From Aurantiochytrium sp. KH105 (taxonomy: Eukaryota; Sar; Bigyra; Thraustochytrida; Thraustochytriidae), in NCBI GenBank assembly GCA_003116975.1, contig BGKB01000005.1:315880-379879 (forward strand): a DNA stretch of 64,000 nucleotides, given 5' to 3'. Below the pieces are notes generated by a model. That model was not told the DNA's origin, made no database searches, and saw nothing but the letters and a program-made list of their open reading frames with translations. A program made the translations under genes and the position numbers. This document shows, piece by piece, positions 38,783 through 48,037 of this stretch. How positions within the stretch are numbered: position 1 is the first letter of the stretch; each line of letters begins with the position of its first letter.

Positions 38783-38836
38783 GATATCGAGAGCGAGTGC
38801 GATATCGAGAGCGAGAGCGATATCGAGAGCAGGAGC
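38783..38836. repeat. 18-base tandem repeat, three copies
   Basis: Three units of GATATCGAGAGCGAGTGC with 1-3 mismatches, ending 81 bases before the RhoGEF start codon; probably in its 5' UTR. Confidence 0.92.
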
Positions 38837-38917
38837 GCGCTTGAGCGAGCCTGCGAGAGACAAAGAGAGTAGGCCCGTGCGAGAGAGGGAAACGAGAAAA
38901 GAGAGAGAGCACACACA

Positions 38918-41900
38918 ATGTCTCGCAAAGACTTGTGTGACCCAGAGCTCGTAGAGTGGGCACGCTGCTTGCGATGTCCTTCTGCCGACCTCGCCAAACC
39001 CGGACGGCGACTCCTTATGGAGACGGCCGAGCTGACAAATCGCAAGAAGAACGATGTTCACTTGCTCGTCTGCTCGGACGTTCTTCTCCTCTCGCAACTG
39101 CGAAAGAAGTCAACCTTTTCCAGACGCAAGCCAGAGCTGGTGTGGATTGAAACTGGCACACTGCACATCGATCTCGACCCTGCCAAACGAGAGGTCACTC
39201 TCAACCCAGACACACAAGGCGCGGTCCAGCTCATCTGCCCCGATGATACACTTTATGCAAAGCTCGCCGAGGTCTTGCAAAAGCTTACGCTGACAAAGGC
39301 TGGCGACCGCTCTCAAAGCTCGCGGAGCATCATTGATCCGGACGCAGCAAGACCTCGGGCCGGCACCGATGACACTGGCGTCGATGAGGATGGCGTCGTG
39401 GTGGAGTCGAAATGCGCTGGAAAAAGACAGCCTTCAAGTTCCTCGATGTCAACTGCTTCCATTACCGACGGGGTGGCCCGTACAAGTTTGAATAGCACCA
39501 GTGTGTCTGCAAAGGCTCCTGCCCAAGACGAGGAAACGGCGCTGATCAAGACCACTGCCGTCTTTGAGCGCATGATCATGTGGGCAGGAGCTGGCAACAG
39601 CGCTGCAGCCAAGACGGCCAGCTCAAAGCAAAGCAAGGACCAAGTGCAAAGCATCAAGGTATTTCGCGAGCTCCTCGACACAGAGCTCACATATGTGCAA
39701 GACATCCGCAAGCTGGTCACCGAGTATATCAAGCCTCTGCGCGAGGAGGCGGTGAAGAACGACGGCTCCGGAGAGCGCCTCATCAGCCACGAGGACCTGG
39801 CGCTCATTTTCAACAACGTTGAAAACATTCTCGAGGTCAATGCGGAGCTTCTGCAGAGTCTGCAGACAGGACTCTTGCGCGTCAGCAGAAACGGGGACAT
39901 TCCCTCTCTTTGTGAAGTGGCTGGCGTCTTTGCCAAGGAGTTTGTTCGTGTCGTGCCCTTTTTCAAAATGTACTGGGTGTATTGCCATCAGTACAGTGCA
40001 GCGCTTGAGAGATTAACGAGCCTGCGCGAAGCGAATCGCGAGCTCGGGCATTTCCTACAGCGACGCGAGGCCCGCAAGAAGAATGCGCAAGCCTCTCTCC
40101 AGCACCTGCTCATTAAGCCGGTGCAGCGCATTTGCAAGTACCCTCTCCTTTTCCGCGAGCTGCTCAACCACATGAAAAAGATTGCGGCGATGCGGGAAGA
40201 AGACACCGATTTTCATCAACACGTCAAGGAGCTTTGCCACGCCGAAAAGGTAGTGCAAGACATTGCCGATATGGTGAACACGCGCGTCAGCGAAGCTGAA
40301 AATCAAGACCAAGTCATGAAAGTCTATGTGGAGCTCGGCGGAGAAAGTGGCTGCCCAGGCCTCCTCACGCCGTCGCGTCGGTTCGTGCGCACCGAGGATG
40401 TGCTCATGCGCGAGGCCCCGTACTCTGAAAACAAGCGCGCTCGCCACCGCATGTACATTTTCAACGATCTCGTGATTTTTGCCCGCGTGCAGACGACGGG
40501 AACACTCGGAAAGGTCGGCACCCTAGGGAGAAAGAGCGGCATGATGGGTTCGCTGACCACCAAGGGAAAGTCGAATCTTCGTGTCGTGCACAGCTTCGGC
40601 CTCGACGAGTGCCGTGGCGTGAAAAAGCTCAACGTAGTCGACGAGGATGGACGGAGCGCATTCGAGCTGCGTCGCGTATCGCGCGTCGAGCGAATGAGCA
40701 AGACCAACTCGTTGACTCCGCAAACTGCCAGTGCCATCTCCGCGCAGGCCCAATCGCAGGCCCAGTCGCAGACCATGCGGCTTTCGACCCAGATTCAGCG
40801 ATTCGAGATTTGGTGCGATGCCGAGGCAACCGCGGAAGGCCTCATGACCACGCTCACGGCTGCGCACAGCAAGTTTGAGGAGTCGAACGAGACGCGCGAA
40901 ACGGCAAAGCCAGACCGCGGCAAGGCTCGAGCTTGGGCCTCCCGCGCCAAGCCTCGTGGCTGGAGGCAGAGCATCGACGGAGGATCCCTTACACGGGAGG
41001 CAATTGCCCAGGCTTCCAGCGTTGTGGCTGCAGAAGGTGGACCTGCCGCGCTGGCGAAAATTGCTTCTTCCGAGGAGACCCCCGAGGCAGTAGCTGGTGC
41101 GAGTGCTGCTGCAAGCTCGAACGAGGGTGAAGGCAGTCATCTCCCCGCAGCTGCCGCGGCAAATTCTGCTTCGACTGCTGCCGTCGCGGTAGCTTCCGCT
41201 GCTGCTGTTGGCGCCGAGGAGTCCCCAGCCCCAATTCGTCGTATGCACTCGCGTCAGCTCTCGTCAGAGCAGCAAAAGCTGTCACTGGAAATGATGAAGT
41301 CGCGTTACGAGGTTGCCCCGCGTCTTCGACCCGAAGAGACCAGGGGCGGTACCGTGAACTTGGATGTGGAGTTCCCAGATGGACCGCTCGGCATCGCTCT
41401 CGAAAACAGCAAGCAGCCCAAAGGCGTCCTTGTCGCATGTGTGGCAGGACTCAGCGTCGCCGAGCGGGGTGGCATTGCACTCGGCGATCGCGTCACCGCT
41501 GTGGGCGGCAATGCAGTCCCCATAGAGGCGACCTGGGACCAGGTCGTGGACATCATCAAGAGTCTTCCGCGACCCCTGGTCATTTCCTTTGAGCGTACTG
41601 CGGAAACGGTGGCGGCAGCGGAAGCGAAGAAGGCAAAATCGACCAAGCGAACGCGCAAGTCCAGCTCCGGGTCCGTCATTTCCACCTCGACTCGAGCCGG
41701 GGGCGACGACGAGACCGCTTCTGCCGGCTCACCGAGTCCCAACGCCCAGCGTCGGGTCAGCTCGAGCAGCTCGACGAACGGCTCCGTGGCTGGTGGAAAC
41801 TCGTCGGCCGGCGCACGAACGGGCGAGTCGGACAGCCAAGGTGCACCCCGAACTGGTCAAAGGCAGTGGGCCGCCAAGCTTGATCGCCGCAAAGCGTCAA

Positions 41901-43372
41901 TGGGTACGACGCGACTCTTGTCTCTCAAGGAGCTTGAAGCGTGCTACAACGCTGCGGTTGCGGCCACAGAGGAGGATGAGATCGACTCGGTATTCGGCAA
42001 GCTCGACAAGACAGCTGCGAGCGAATCGGACGAAAAGAAGCGACGCGCCATGTCGAAGACGGTTTCTGTCCTGCGTGAAATGTACGTCACGGAAAAGAGT
42101 TACGTCTGCGACTTGCGCAAGATCATTGGCGAGTACATGCTGCCCCTTCGACAGACGCGACCTCCGTTGGAGTCTGACGATGAGCAAGCCATTTTTCTCA
42201 ATGTCGAGGGTATCCTCAAAATCAACGCAGAGTTACTCAAGAATCTTCAAGCGGGCGTCACAAAGCTCGCGGGCGAAGAAAACTTGCCTCTCGAAAAGGT
42301 TGTTGCGGTGTTCACCCACGAGCTTCAAGTTATCCTGCCCTTCCTCAAGATTTACTCGACATATTGCCACCGCTACGCAGGGGCGCTCGCGCGACTCGTT
42401 TCTTGCCGGCAGTCCAACAAGCAGCTCGATGCGGTACTCAAGCAACGCGAGGCGCGACCCGAGAACCAGCATCATTCCTTGCAGAGTCTTCTCATCAAGC
42501 CGGTGCAGCGTATCTGCAAGTATCCTTTGCTGGTTCGCAGTCTGCAAGAGGCCGTCGGAGCACTGCCGAACGCAACGATTGACGCGAGCGCACGCGAGGA
42601 GCTCGACCGCGCCGCCAAGGCTGTCGAGGCCATTGCTGCCCAGGTGAACAAGAAAGTCAGCGATGCCGAGAACATTGACCGCGTATTGCAGATTTACAAG
42701 CAGCTTGGGGGCGCTACGGGCTGCCCAGAGCCCCTTGTAGAGCCTCACCGCCGATTCGTTTCCGAGGATGAGGTACAGGCTCTGACGGCTCCCTTTCACG
42801 AAGGCAAGGCACAAACGCTCACTCTCTTCCTTTTTAACGATCTTCTCTTGCTCGCCGAGCTCAAGAAGCGCAACAGCGGGACCGGAGAGCCCTCGTACAA
42901 GCTTCAGCACACGGTGGATCTGCGCAACTGCGATGCCAAGGCACTCCCCGCGGCCGATGATGTCGCGTTTCAGATTACACAGGTCACGCGCAACGTTTGC
43001 AAGCAGAATACCGCTGGGTCTATTTCCAACAAGGTATCTACTTGCATTGCCAAGTTCCGCATCGGGTGCAGCTCCAAGGAGATGCGGGACCGTCTCCTGG
43101 GCGCTGTCGCCAAGGAGATCGACGCCCTTGTCGACGTCGACACTGCTTCGGGGTCTATGTCTTCGAGTTCGTCATCCAAGAGTTCGAGTCTTCGCAGCAG
43201 CTCGCGTGCCGATTCCTTGCGGCGAGGGGCAGCAGGCGGTGGAGCGACCCCTGGGACCGCCAACAAGCGATCATGGAACGCAACACGTGCGACAGGAGGC
43301 AAGCTTTCGCTCGATGAAATGAAGAATCGATACAACCGCAACGCCACGGCTACGGCTTCGGCCGCCCCGTAA
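38918..43372 (+). CDS. Double DH-PH RhoGEF with central PDZ domain
   Basis: A 1484-residue guanine nucleotide exchange factor for Rho-family GTPases. Visible order: an N-terminal PH-like region (~35-130, NDVHLLVCSDVLLLSQL); DH1 (~246-440, VFRELLDTELTYVQDIRKLV ... LLIKPVQRICKYPLLFREL); PH1 (~480-650, RMYIFNDLVIFAR); an Ala/Ser-rich linker; PDZ (~810-895, LDVEFPDGPLGIALENSK ... GLSVAERGGIALGDRVTAVG); DH2 (~1046-1248, VLREMYVTEKSYVCDLRKII ... LLIKPVQRICKYPLLVRSL); and PH2 (~1270-1403, TLFLFNDLLLLAEL). Both DH modules keep the PVQRICKYPLL helix needed for exchange, so this looks like an internal duplication. A short motif SLEMMKSRYE before the PDZ recurs as SLDEMKNRYN at the C-terminus. Start ATG in context CACACACAATG. 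Single exon. The GTPase target is unknown. Confidence 0.93.
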   Translation: MSRKDLCDPELVEWARCLRCPSADLAKPGRRLLMETAELTNRKKNDVHLLVCSDVLLLSQLRKKSTFSRRKPELVWIETGTLHIDLDPAKREVTLNPDTQGAVQLICPDDTLYAKLAEVLQKLTLTKAGDRSQSSRSIIDPDAARPRAGTDDTGVDEDGVVVESKCAGKRQPSSSSMSTASITDGVARTSLNSTSVSAKAPAQDEETALIKTTAVFERMIMWAGAGNSAAAKTASSKQSKDQVQSIKVFRELLDTELTYVQDIRKLVTEYIKPLREEAVKNDGSGERLISHEDLALIFNNVENILEVNAELLQSLQTGLLRVSRNGDIPSLCEVAGVFAKEFVRVVPFFKMYWVYCHQYSAALERLTSLREANRELGHFLQRREARKKNAQASLQHLLIKPVQRICKYPLLFRELLNHMKKIAAMREEDTDFHQHVKELCHAEKVVQDIADMVNTRVSEAENQDQVMKVYVELGGESGCPGLLTPSRRFVRTEDVLMREAPYSENKRARHRMYIFNDLVIFARVQTTGTLGKVGTLGRKSGMMGSLTTKGKSNLRVVHSFGLDECRGVKKLNVVDEDGRSAFELRRVSRVERMSKTNSLTPQTASAISAQAQSQAQSQTMRLSTQIQRFEIWCDAEATAEGLMTTLTAAHSKFEESNETRETAKPDRGKARAWASRAKPRGWRQSIDGGSLTREAIAQASSVVAAEGGPAALAKIASSEETPEAVAGASAAASSNEGEGSHLPAAAAANSASTAAVAVASAAAVGAEESPAPIRRMHSRQLSSEQQKLSLEMMKSRYEVAPRLRPEETRGGTVNLDVEFPDGPLGIALENSKQPKGVLVACVAGLSVAERGGIALGDRVTAVGGNAVPIEATWDQVVDIIKSLPRPLVISFERTAETVAAAEAKKAKSTKRTRKSSSGSVISTSTRAGGDDETASAGSPSPNAQRRVSSSSSTNGSVAGGNSSAGARTGESDSQGAPRTGQRQWAAKLDRRKASMGTTRLLSLKELEACYNAAVAATEEDEIDSVFGKLDKTAASESDEKKRRAMSKTVSVLREMYVTEKSYVCDLRKIIGEYMLPLRQTRPPLESDDEQAIFLNVEGILKINAELLKNLQAGVTKLAGEENLPLEKVVAVFTHELQVILPFLKIYSTYCHRYAGALARLVSCRQSNKQLDAVLKQREARPENQHHSLQSLLIKPVQRICKYPLLVRSLQEAVGALPNATIDASAREELDRAAKAVEAIAAQVNKKVSDAENIDRVLQIYKQLGGATGCPEPLVEPHRRFVSEDEVQALTAPFHEGKAQTLTLFLFNDLLLLAELKKRNSGTGEPSYKLQHTVDLRNCDAKALPAADDVAFQITQVTRNVCKQNTAGSISNKVSTCIAKFRIGCSSKEMRDRLLGAVAKEIDALVDVDTASGSMSSSSSSKSSSLRSSSRADSLRRGAAGGGATPGTANKRSWNATRATGGKLSLDEMKNRYNRNATATASAAP

Positions 43373-43877
43373 AGGGCATGATCTTACAAAAACAAACCAA
43401 CAAACAGACAGACAAACCAAAAAAGAAGAATATATGTAGCGGCATCGTCGGCTGCTTGGCTGGCCAGCTGGTCAGCAGTCTGTACGTTAAGCACAATCAA
43501 GCACAATTTTTTGTATTGAAAATCTTCGTTCTTGCCCCTCAAACAAAATTAGAAGAATCTCTGTGTGTAACAATTGCTTACTGAAAAGCGAAGTCATCGC
43601 GTAGAGGTCGAGTCATCCATCGATGTCTCGCTTTGTCAAGGTCGAGTCATCCATTGATGTCTCGCTTTGTCAAGGTCGAGTCATCCATTGATGTCTCGCT
43701 TTGTCAAGGTCGAGTCATCCATTGATGTCTCGCTTTGTAGAAATCTCGCAGGATAGCGTTGGTCGCGCAGGCCCACCCACGTGCGACGGCCTTCCAGCGT
43801 CGAGCGATGTAGGTGCTGTGTCAGCACACTCACTTTCACCCTTTCTACATCTCTCTCTCTACTTCTAATTGTGTACT
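43373..43877. other. Convergent spacer with minisatellite
   Basis: 505 bases between the RhoGEF (+) and the LYR gene (-); holds the 34-base tandem repeat listed separately. Confidence 0.55.
43606..43739. repeat. 34-base minisatellite, 3.9 copies
   Basis: Units start at 43606, 43640, 43674 and 43708. The core is GGTCGAGTCATCCATTGATG followed by TCTCGCTTTGTCAA. Copy 1 differs by one base (CATCGATG); copies 2-4 are identical until the last two bases. Lies in the 3' flanks of two convergent genes. Confidence 0.97.
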
Positions 43878-44325
43878 CTACTCGACCTTTTTCTGCTCAG
43901 CGTCGAGGGTTTCTTGACGCTTTTTCATGCGAGCTTTCATTTGCGGATCCTTGCTGGCAGCATTGTATAGCGAGTAGTTGCTCAGGGCCCGCACGGCATT
44001 GAACTTGAGCTCCTCAATCTTTTCAGGGTTGGTCTCGTTCATGCTTTTTTTGAACTCTGACCTGACCATGGCACGCATGGCCATGCCTTTTGGGCTCTGT
44101 GCACAATCCAAGAAAATTTCTGGTCAGCATGATCCCAACCGCCTTGCCTCCCTGCCTGAACGACCGCGCCTGGTCGTCTGCGTCTCGCGTTCATTCGAGG
44201 TCGGGCTCTTCCTTCCTTGCTTCCTTCCTTCCCCAACCTACCTCGCCTGCCACGAGTTTGACGACCCGGAGGCAGTCTCTGTACAGCTGCAAGGCATTCT
44301 TGAACCCGGCGGGAGACGTCGCCAT
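43878..44325 (-). CDS. LYR-motif (Complex1_LYR) mitochondrial protein, two exons
   Basis: A 100-residue member of the LYR family, small mitochondrial matrix proteins that help assemble respiratory complexes or Fe-S clusters with acyl carrier protein. Exon 1 (44325-44242) reads MATSPAGFKNALQLYRDCLR and VVKLVAGE, with the LYR signature present as L-Y-R. Exon 2 (44096-43878) reads SPKGMAMRAMVRSEFKKSMN, then EIEE-type helix PEKIEELKFNAVRALSNYSL and a basic tail. The 145-base intron (donor GTAGGT, acceptor GCACAG) is phase 0. The R-x-EF-K motif in exon 2 is the usual second helix of the family. Which LYRM it matches cannot be told. It shares a GC-rich divergent promoter with N-myristoyltransferase. 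Confidence 0.85.
44097..44241 (-). other. Intron in LYR gene
   Basis: 145 bases on the - strand, GTAGGTTGGGG to GTGCACAG, phase 0, with GGAA-rich sequence near the donor. Confidence 0.82.
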
Positions 44326-44851
44326 GGTCTCCTGCTCCTCTTCCTCCTCTCGCTCCTCCTCCGGCGGCCTCGACTTCGATCTCCGCGCCCTCCGCCGCCA
44401 CCACTTCGCTTTTTTGGCTTTCTGCTTTGCTCCTCCATTCTGGCTGCCCTTCGGCTTTCCGCAAATTTGCGTTGCGCTCGGCTGGCCCCAAACCTAACCT
44501 GGCCTCGTGCGTGGTTTTACCGCGCTTGCAGACGCGTCCCTTGGCGCACTTGCGGCCGCGGCATTCTGCACTTGCGCGCGCGGCGGGCCGCAAACCTAAC
44601 CGGGAGACGTGCGGCTCCAGAAAGCAAAGAAGACGAGAGAAAGGAGGCGAGAAGGCAAGGAGGCCAGAGGGAAAGACAAGAAGGAAAGAAGGAAACGATC
44701 GGGCCCAGGCGGACTCGCAAAGAACGTATCCGCGCGCGACGGCAGGGCCCGAGGCAGCGCGAGAGACGTGCGGACGGCCAGGCGCGGAGGCGGCGAGGCG
44801 GCGCGAGGGCGGCCGCAAGGAGCGAGAGCCGAGAGCGAGGGCCCGGGCGCG
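44326..44851. promoter_or_regulatory. Divergent promoter: LYR gene / N-myristoyltransferase
   Basis: 526 bases. Contains the word CAAACCTAACC twice (about 44489 and 44590) and a purine-rich leader before the NMT start. No TATA box recognised. The NMT frame is open from 44609 but has no ATG before 44852. Confidence 0.4.
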
Positions 44852-46234
44852 ATGAGCGGCGAGGATGCGACGCGGAAGGCCGAAGATAGCGGCGACAAGG
44901 CGGTTGAAGGGCTCGCGGCGCAGCTCGAGGGCGCCGCGGTGAGCGGCGAGGGCGCGAAGCAAAAGACGCTGGAGGAGGCCACCTCGGAGAAGGACAAGAT
45001 GGCCCAGCTGCTGGAGTTGCAAAAGCAGCTGCTAGGAATCAAGGGCCTCACCACGCCCGGAGAGCACAAGTTCTGGAGCACGCAGCCCGTCCCGCAAAGC
45101 AGCAGCGCCGGCGAGGGAGCCGACGAGGACGATGAGACCAAGGTGGGCCCTTTGGAGGTCAAGACCGTAGACGAGGTGCGGCAGACCCCTTATGCGCTGC
45201 CCAAAGGCTTTGAGTGGTGCAGTCTGGATGTCGACGACGAAGAGGTTGTCAAGGAGGCGTACACGCTGCTCACAGAGAACTACGTCGAGGACGACGACAA
45301 CATGTTCCGCTTCGACTACGCTCCGGAGTTCCTCAACTGGGCTCTCAAGCCCCCTGGCTACAGGATTGACTGGCATGTTGGCGTCCGGCAGTCGAGCAAC
45401 AAGAAGCTTCTCGCCATGATCACCGGTGTCCCTGCCAAGGTGCACGCGCACGACAAGGTTGTCAAGATGGCCGAGATCAACTTTCTCTGCGTGCACAAGA
45501 AGCTTCGGAGCAAGCGTTTGGCGCCTGTTCTCATCAAGGAGGTCACGCGCCGCGTCAACCTCACGGACCAGTGGCAGGCCGTGTACACGGCCGGCGTGCG
45601 CATCCCCAAGCCCATTGGCGTCGCTCGCTACTGGCATCGGTCTCTGAACCCGAAAAAGCTCATTGGGGTGGGCTTTTCGCGCCTTGGCGACCGCATGACC
45701 ATGGCACGCACCATCAAGCTATACAAGCTGCCTGCCGAGGCACAGTCTGGGACGATTCCCATGGAGCCCAAGCACGTCGCTGACGTGACCAAGCTTTTGC
45801 GCGAGCACCAAAAGCAGTTCAAGGTGTGGATCGAGTTTGACGAAGAGGAGGTGGCGCACTGGCTGCTGCCCCGCGACAACGTCATTTACTCGTACGTCAT
45901 TACCGATAGCGATGGCAAGGTGACGGACTTTTGCAGTTTCTACAACCTGCCAAGCTCAATTTTGGGCCATGATGACTACGACCATCTCAAGGCGGCCTAC
46001 TCGTTTTACAACGTCGCACATACCGTCAGCTTTAAACAGCTTATGCGTGACGCCCTCATTCACGCCAACGCGAACTCCTTTGACGTTTTCAACGCTCTTG
46101 ACCTCATGGAGAATAGCACCATTCTCAAGGATCTCCTCTTTGGTATTGGCGACGGCAACCTGCACTACTACTTTTACAACTACGCTGTCGGTCCCGAGCT
46201 CAAGCCGCAAGACATTGGCATTGTGCTCTTGTAG
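44852..46234 (+). CDS. NMT: Glycylpeptide N-myristoyltransferase
   Basis: A 460-residue enzyme that transfers myristate from myristoyl-CoA to N-terminal Gly of proteins. After a charged ~65-residue N-terminus comes HKFWSTQPVPQ, the usual first conserved motif. Then follow EWCSLDVDDEEVVKEAYTLL, FRFDYAPEFLNWALKPPGY, the myristoyl-CoA site AEINFLCVHKKLRSKRLAPV, YTAGVRIPKPI and RYWHRSLNPKKL. The C-terminus ends GIVLL with a free carboxylate, which serves as catalytic base in this family. HANANSFDVFNALDLMENS is also conserved. Length is normal. Start chosen as the first in-frame ATG (44852); MSGEDATRKAED is a typical charged leader. Single exon. Confidence 0.96.
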   Translation: MSGEDATRKAEDSGDKAVEGLAAQLEGAAVSGEGAKQKTLEEATSEKDKMAQLLELQKQLLGIKGLTTPGEHKFWSTQPVPQSSSAGEGADEDDETKVGPLEVKTVDEVRQTPYALPKGFEWCSLDVDDEEVVKEAYTLLTENYVEDDDNMFRFDYAPEFLNWALKPPGYRIDWHVGVRQSSNKKLLAMITGVPAKVHAHDKVVKMAEINFLCVHKKLRSKRLAPVLIKEVTRRVNLTDQWQAVYTAGVRIPKPIGVARYWHRSLNPKKLIGVGFSRLGDRMTMARTIKLYKLPAEAQSGTIPMEPKHVADVTKLLREHQKQFKVWIEFDEEEVAHWLLPRDNVIYSYVITDSDGKVTDFCSFYNLPSSILGHDDYDHLKAAYSFYNVAHTVSFKQLMRDALIHANANSFDVFNALDLMENSTILKDLLFGIGDGNLHYYFYNYAVGPELKPQDIGIVLL

Positions 46235-46792
46235 GAAGGACGACCAAAATACATGTGTCAGCGAATTGTCCGGTCGCTTCTCTCGTGCTCGAGCTAAAAG
46301 CGCTGGGCACTGAATCGGCCCGCTGATATTGAATGAGCTCCTAGGTAGCCAGTTTCTCAACTTATTTTGACAGCGAAGCTTTCTTATCTTGTCTTATGCA
46401 GCGTATGCGAAACACATGACCACGCCGCTGATGCTCACTCCGCGTACTTTTTCTGCACGTCTTTTCTTATTTTTCTTTGGAGGAGAGGGGTGGGGTGGGG
46501 GGTGGAAGGGGTGAGCGCAAACGCGGTCAGTGAGTGAATTGTTTCCAGTTAGACGCGCGACAAGGAAAGAGAACATAAGAAAACATCGCTTTTGAGTGTG
46601 TAGCTGGGAGATTGTATCCTCCGAAGGAGAAAAAGAGAAACGGAAAGGAAAGGAAAGTAGGAGGAGGAGGAGGAAGGGAAGGATGGAAGAAACACCTTGA
46701 AAGATTCGCGAGCACACCAAAGGATCGTCAGCAGGTGAAGGCTTCTTTGATAAAGGTAGTATAACCGGGAATGCCAACGAAACCAGCACATG
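46235..46792. other. Convergent spacer
   Basis: 558 bases between NMT (+) and the membrane protein (-), with a G-rich run (46480-46515) and a purine-rich block (46618-46690). No gene seen. Confidence 0.5.
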
Positions 46793-48037
46793 CTAGCAAC
46801 AGATGGAGCAGCACACACAGCTCGACGATTCGCAAACGAACTCGCTAATTTCGCAGCAAAGAACCGGGCATGAGAGAATTTCGCCCGGGTCGATGCCGGC
46901 TACCAAGTTGATGAAGATGACCGCCGCGCCCCAAAAGCAAAGACCGACGACGCCGAGAATGTGGATCAGCTGCGTGGACGGAAGTGCCGGCATGAACGGC
47001 CCGAGGTAGTAATGAACTGTCATAGCCATAGGTGAGAGAATTGTGATGACGTAAACGATAAAGAAAGCAAGCGCAATGAGGAAGTACTTTCGGGGATTGT
47101 AGTAGCCGTGACGCTTTTGCTTCTTGAATTTGACAAACTCAATCCAACGTTCCGCGAGAAGGATCGCATTCCAAAAGAGTGATACGACAACGGCGCCCAT
47201 GGCAAGCTTGACGCTGAAATCCAGCTCGTCCGCGGTATCAGGCGAGCAGAGCTCCCCGTCCGCAACGCAGACCGCGCACTTGGATCCACGCGTCGAAGTA
47301 CGAAGAAAGTAGTACGTGAGCGCAAAGGTGAAGAGAGGAACGTCTTGCACGCCCTGGGCGAGCATATACCCGAGCGTCTCACCGCGCAAAAAGATGCGCA
47401 CACGCCGCTCGGCCTTGGTCTCGAGAAAACCGCCGACCTTGACTTCGTGCAAAACAGGTGCGTCGCCCTTGTTGCCCTCATTTTGGTAAGGCTTCTTTGC
47501 GAGGCCGACCGTCACGCAGCACTTGGTGCACAGATAGATGCTCGCCGCAATAGCGCCTGCAATGAAGAAGACGCTGCAAAGGTAGTCGGCGTAGTCGAGC
47601 GTCTCGATCAGGAGGTCGTTCGACTCGCCGTCCAGGAAAAAGGGCACGTCGCACAAGGTAGTGGAATCGGTGCCGTTGGCAATAAGAGCCGTGTACGTTG
47701 CGTTGAGGGCCAAGTCGCTTACTGAGTTTCGAGACGTATCTTTCCAGGCCACGAAAGGCTCCGTCGCGAGAATCTCCTCGTCGTAGGCGGCCAAGATCTC
47801 GGAAAACCCACGCGTCACGAGGGCGACCACTGCGCACGTGCAAACAAAGAGGATCCACATGATAAGCTTGGACGATTGCTGGCACTGCGAGCCTCCGGAC
47901 GGCGTAAACTTGAGGAGCGTGCTCTGCCGCCTGTACGCGTCCATGAACTTCTCCTGCTCGACATATCGTGCCTCCGGGGTGTCGTCAAAGTCCGCCGTTA
48001 CCACGGTGGGCGCCACGCTATCATTGTGCACGTACAT
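46793..48037 (-). CDS. Multipass membrane protein with Cys-rich tail, unknown function
   Basis: A 414-residue protein with about six TM helices: LIMWILFVCTCAVVALV (~58-75), CSVFFIAGAIAASIYLC, VPLFTFALTYYFL, LAMGAVVVSLFWNAILL, YFLIALAFFIVYVITIL and IHILGVVGLCFWGAAVIF. The loop after TM1 carries N-A-T and N-G-T sites, so it is probably outside. A loop near residue 265 has Cys pairs (SKCAVCVADGELCSP). The C-terminus is strikingly Cys-rich (CPVLCCEISEFVCESSSC then VCCSICC), with several potential S-acylation or metal sites. No transporter or receptor family is recognised. ATG at 48037; single exon. Confidence 0.78.
   Translation of the reverse strand: MYVHNDSVAPTVVTADFDDTPEARYVEQEKFMDAYRRQSTLLKFTPSGGSQCQQSSKLIMWILFVCTCAVVALVTRGFSEILAAYDEEILATEPFVAWKDTSRNSVSDLALNATYTALIANGTDSTTLCDVPFFLDGESNDLLIETLDYADYLCSVFFIAGAIAASIYLCTKCCVTVGLAKKPYQNEGNKGDAPVLHEVKVGGFLETKAERRVRIFLRGETLGYMLAQGVQDVPLFTFALTYYFLRTSTRGSKCAVCVADGELCSPDTADELDFSVKLAMGAVVVSLFWNAILLAERWIEFVKFKKQKRHGYYNPRKYFLIALAFFIVYVITILSPMAMTVHYYLGPFMPALPSTQLIHILGVVGLCFWGAAVIFINLVAGIDPGEILSCPVLCCEISEFVCESSSCVCCSICC

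Larger units (their letters stand above)
37514..38917. other. 1.4 kb repeat-rich region before the RhoGEF gene
   Basis: GC-rich with several simple repeats: CTCG units (38035-38063), GAGCG/GAGCA pentamers (38196-38247), GCGA units (~38497-38518) and an 18-base repeat (38783-38836). Long frames here are low-complexity. It presumably holds the promoter and leader of the gene at 38918. Confidence 0.5.

Noticed and set aside
43606-43739. Possible CRISPR-like array
   Set aside because: The repeats are head-to-tail with no spacers and the genome is eukaryotic; it is a minisatellite.
44489-44600. CAAACCTAACC motifs resembling telomere repeats
   Set aside because: Only two isolated copies about 100 bases apart in a promoter; not an array.
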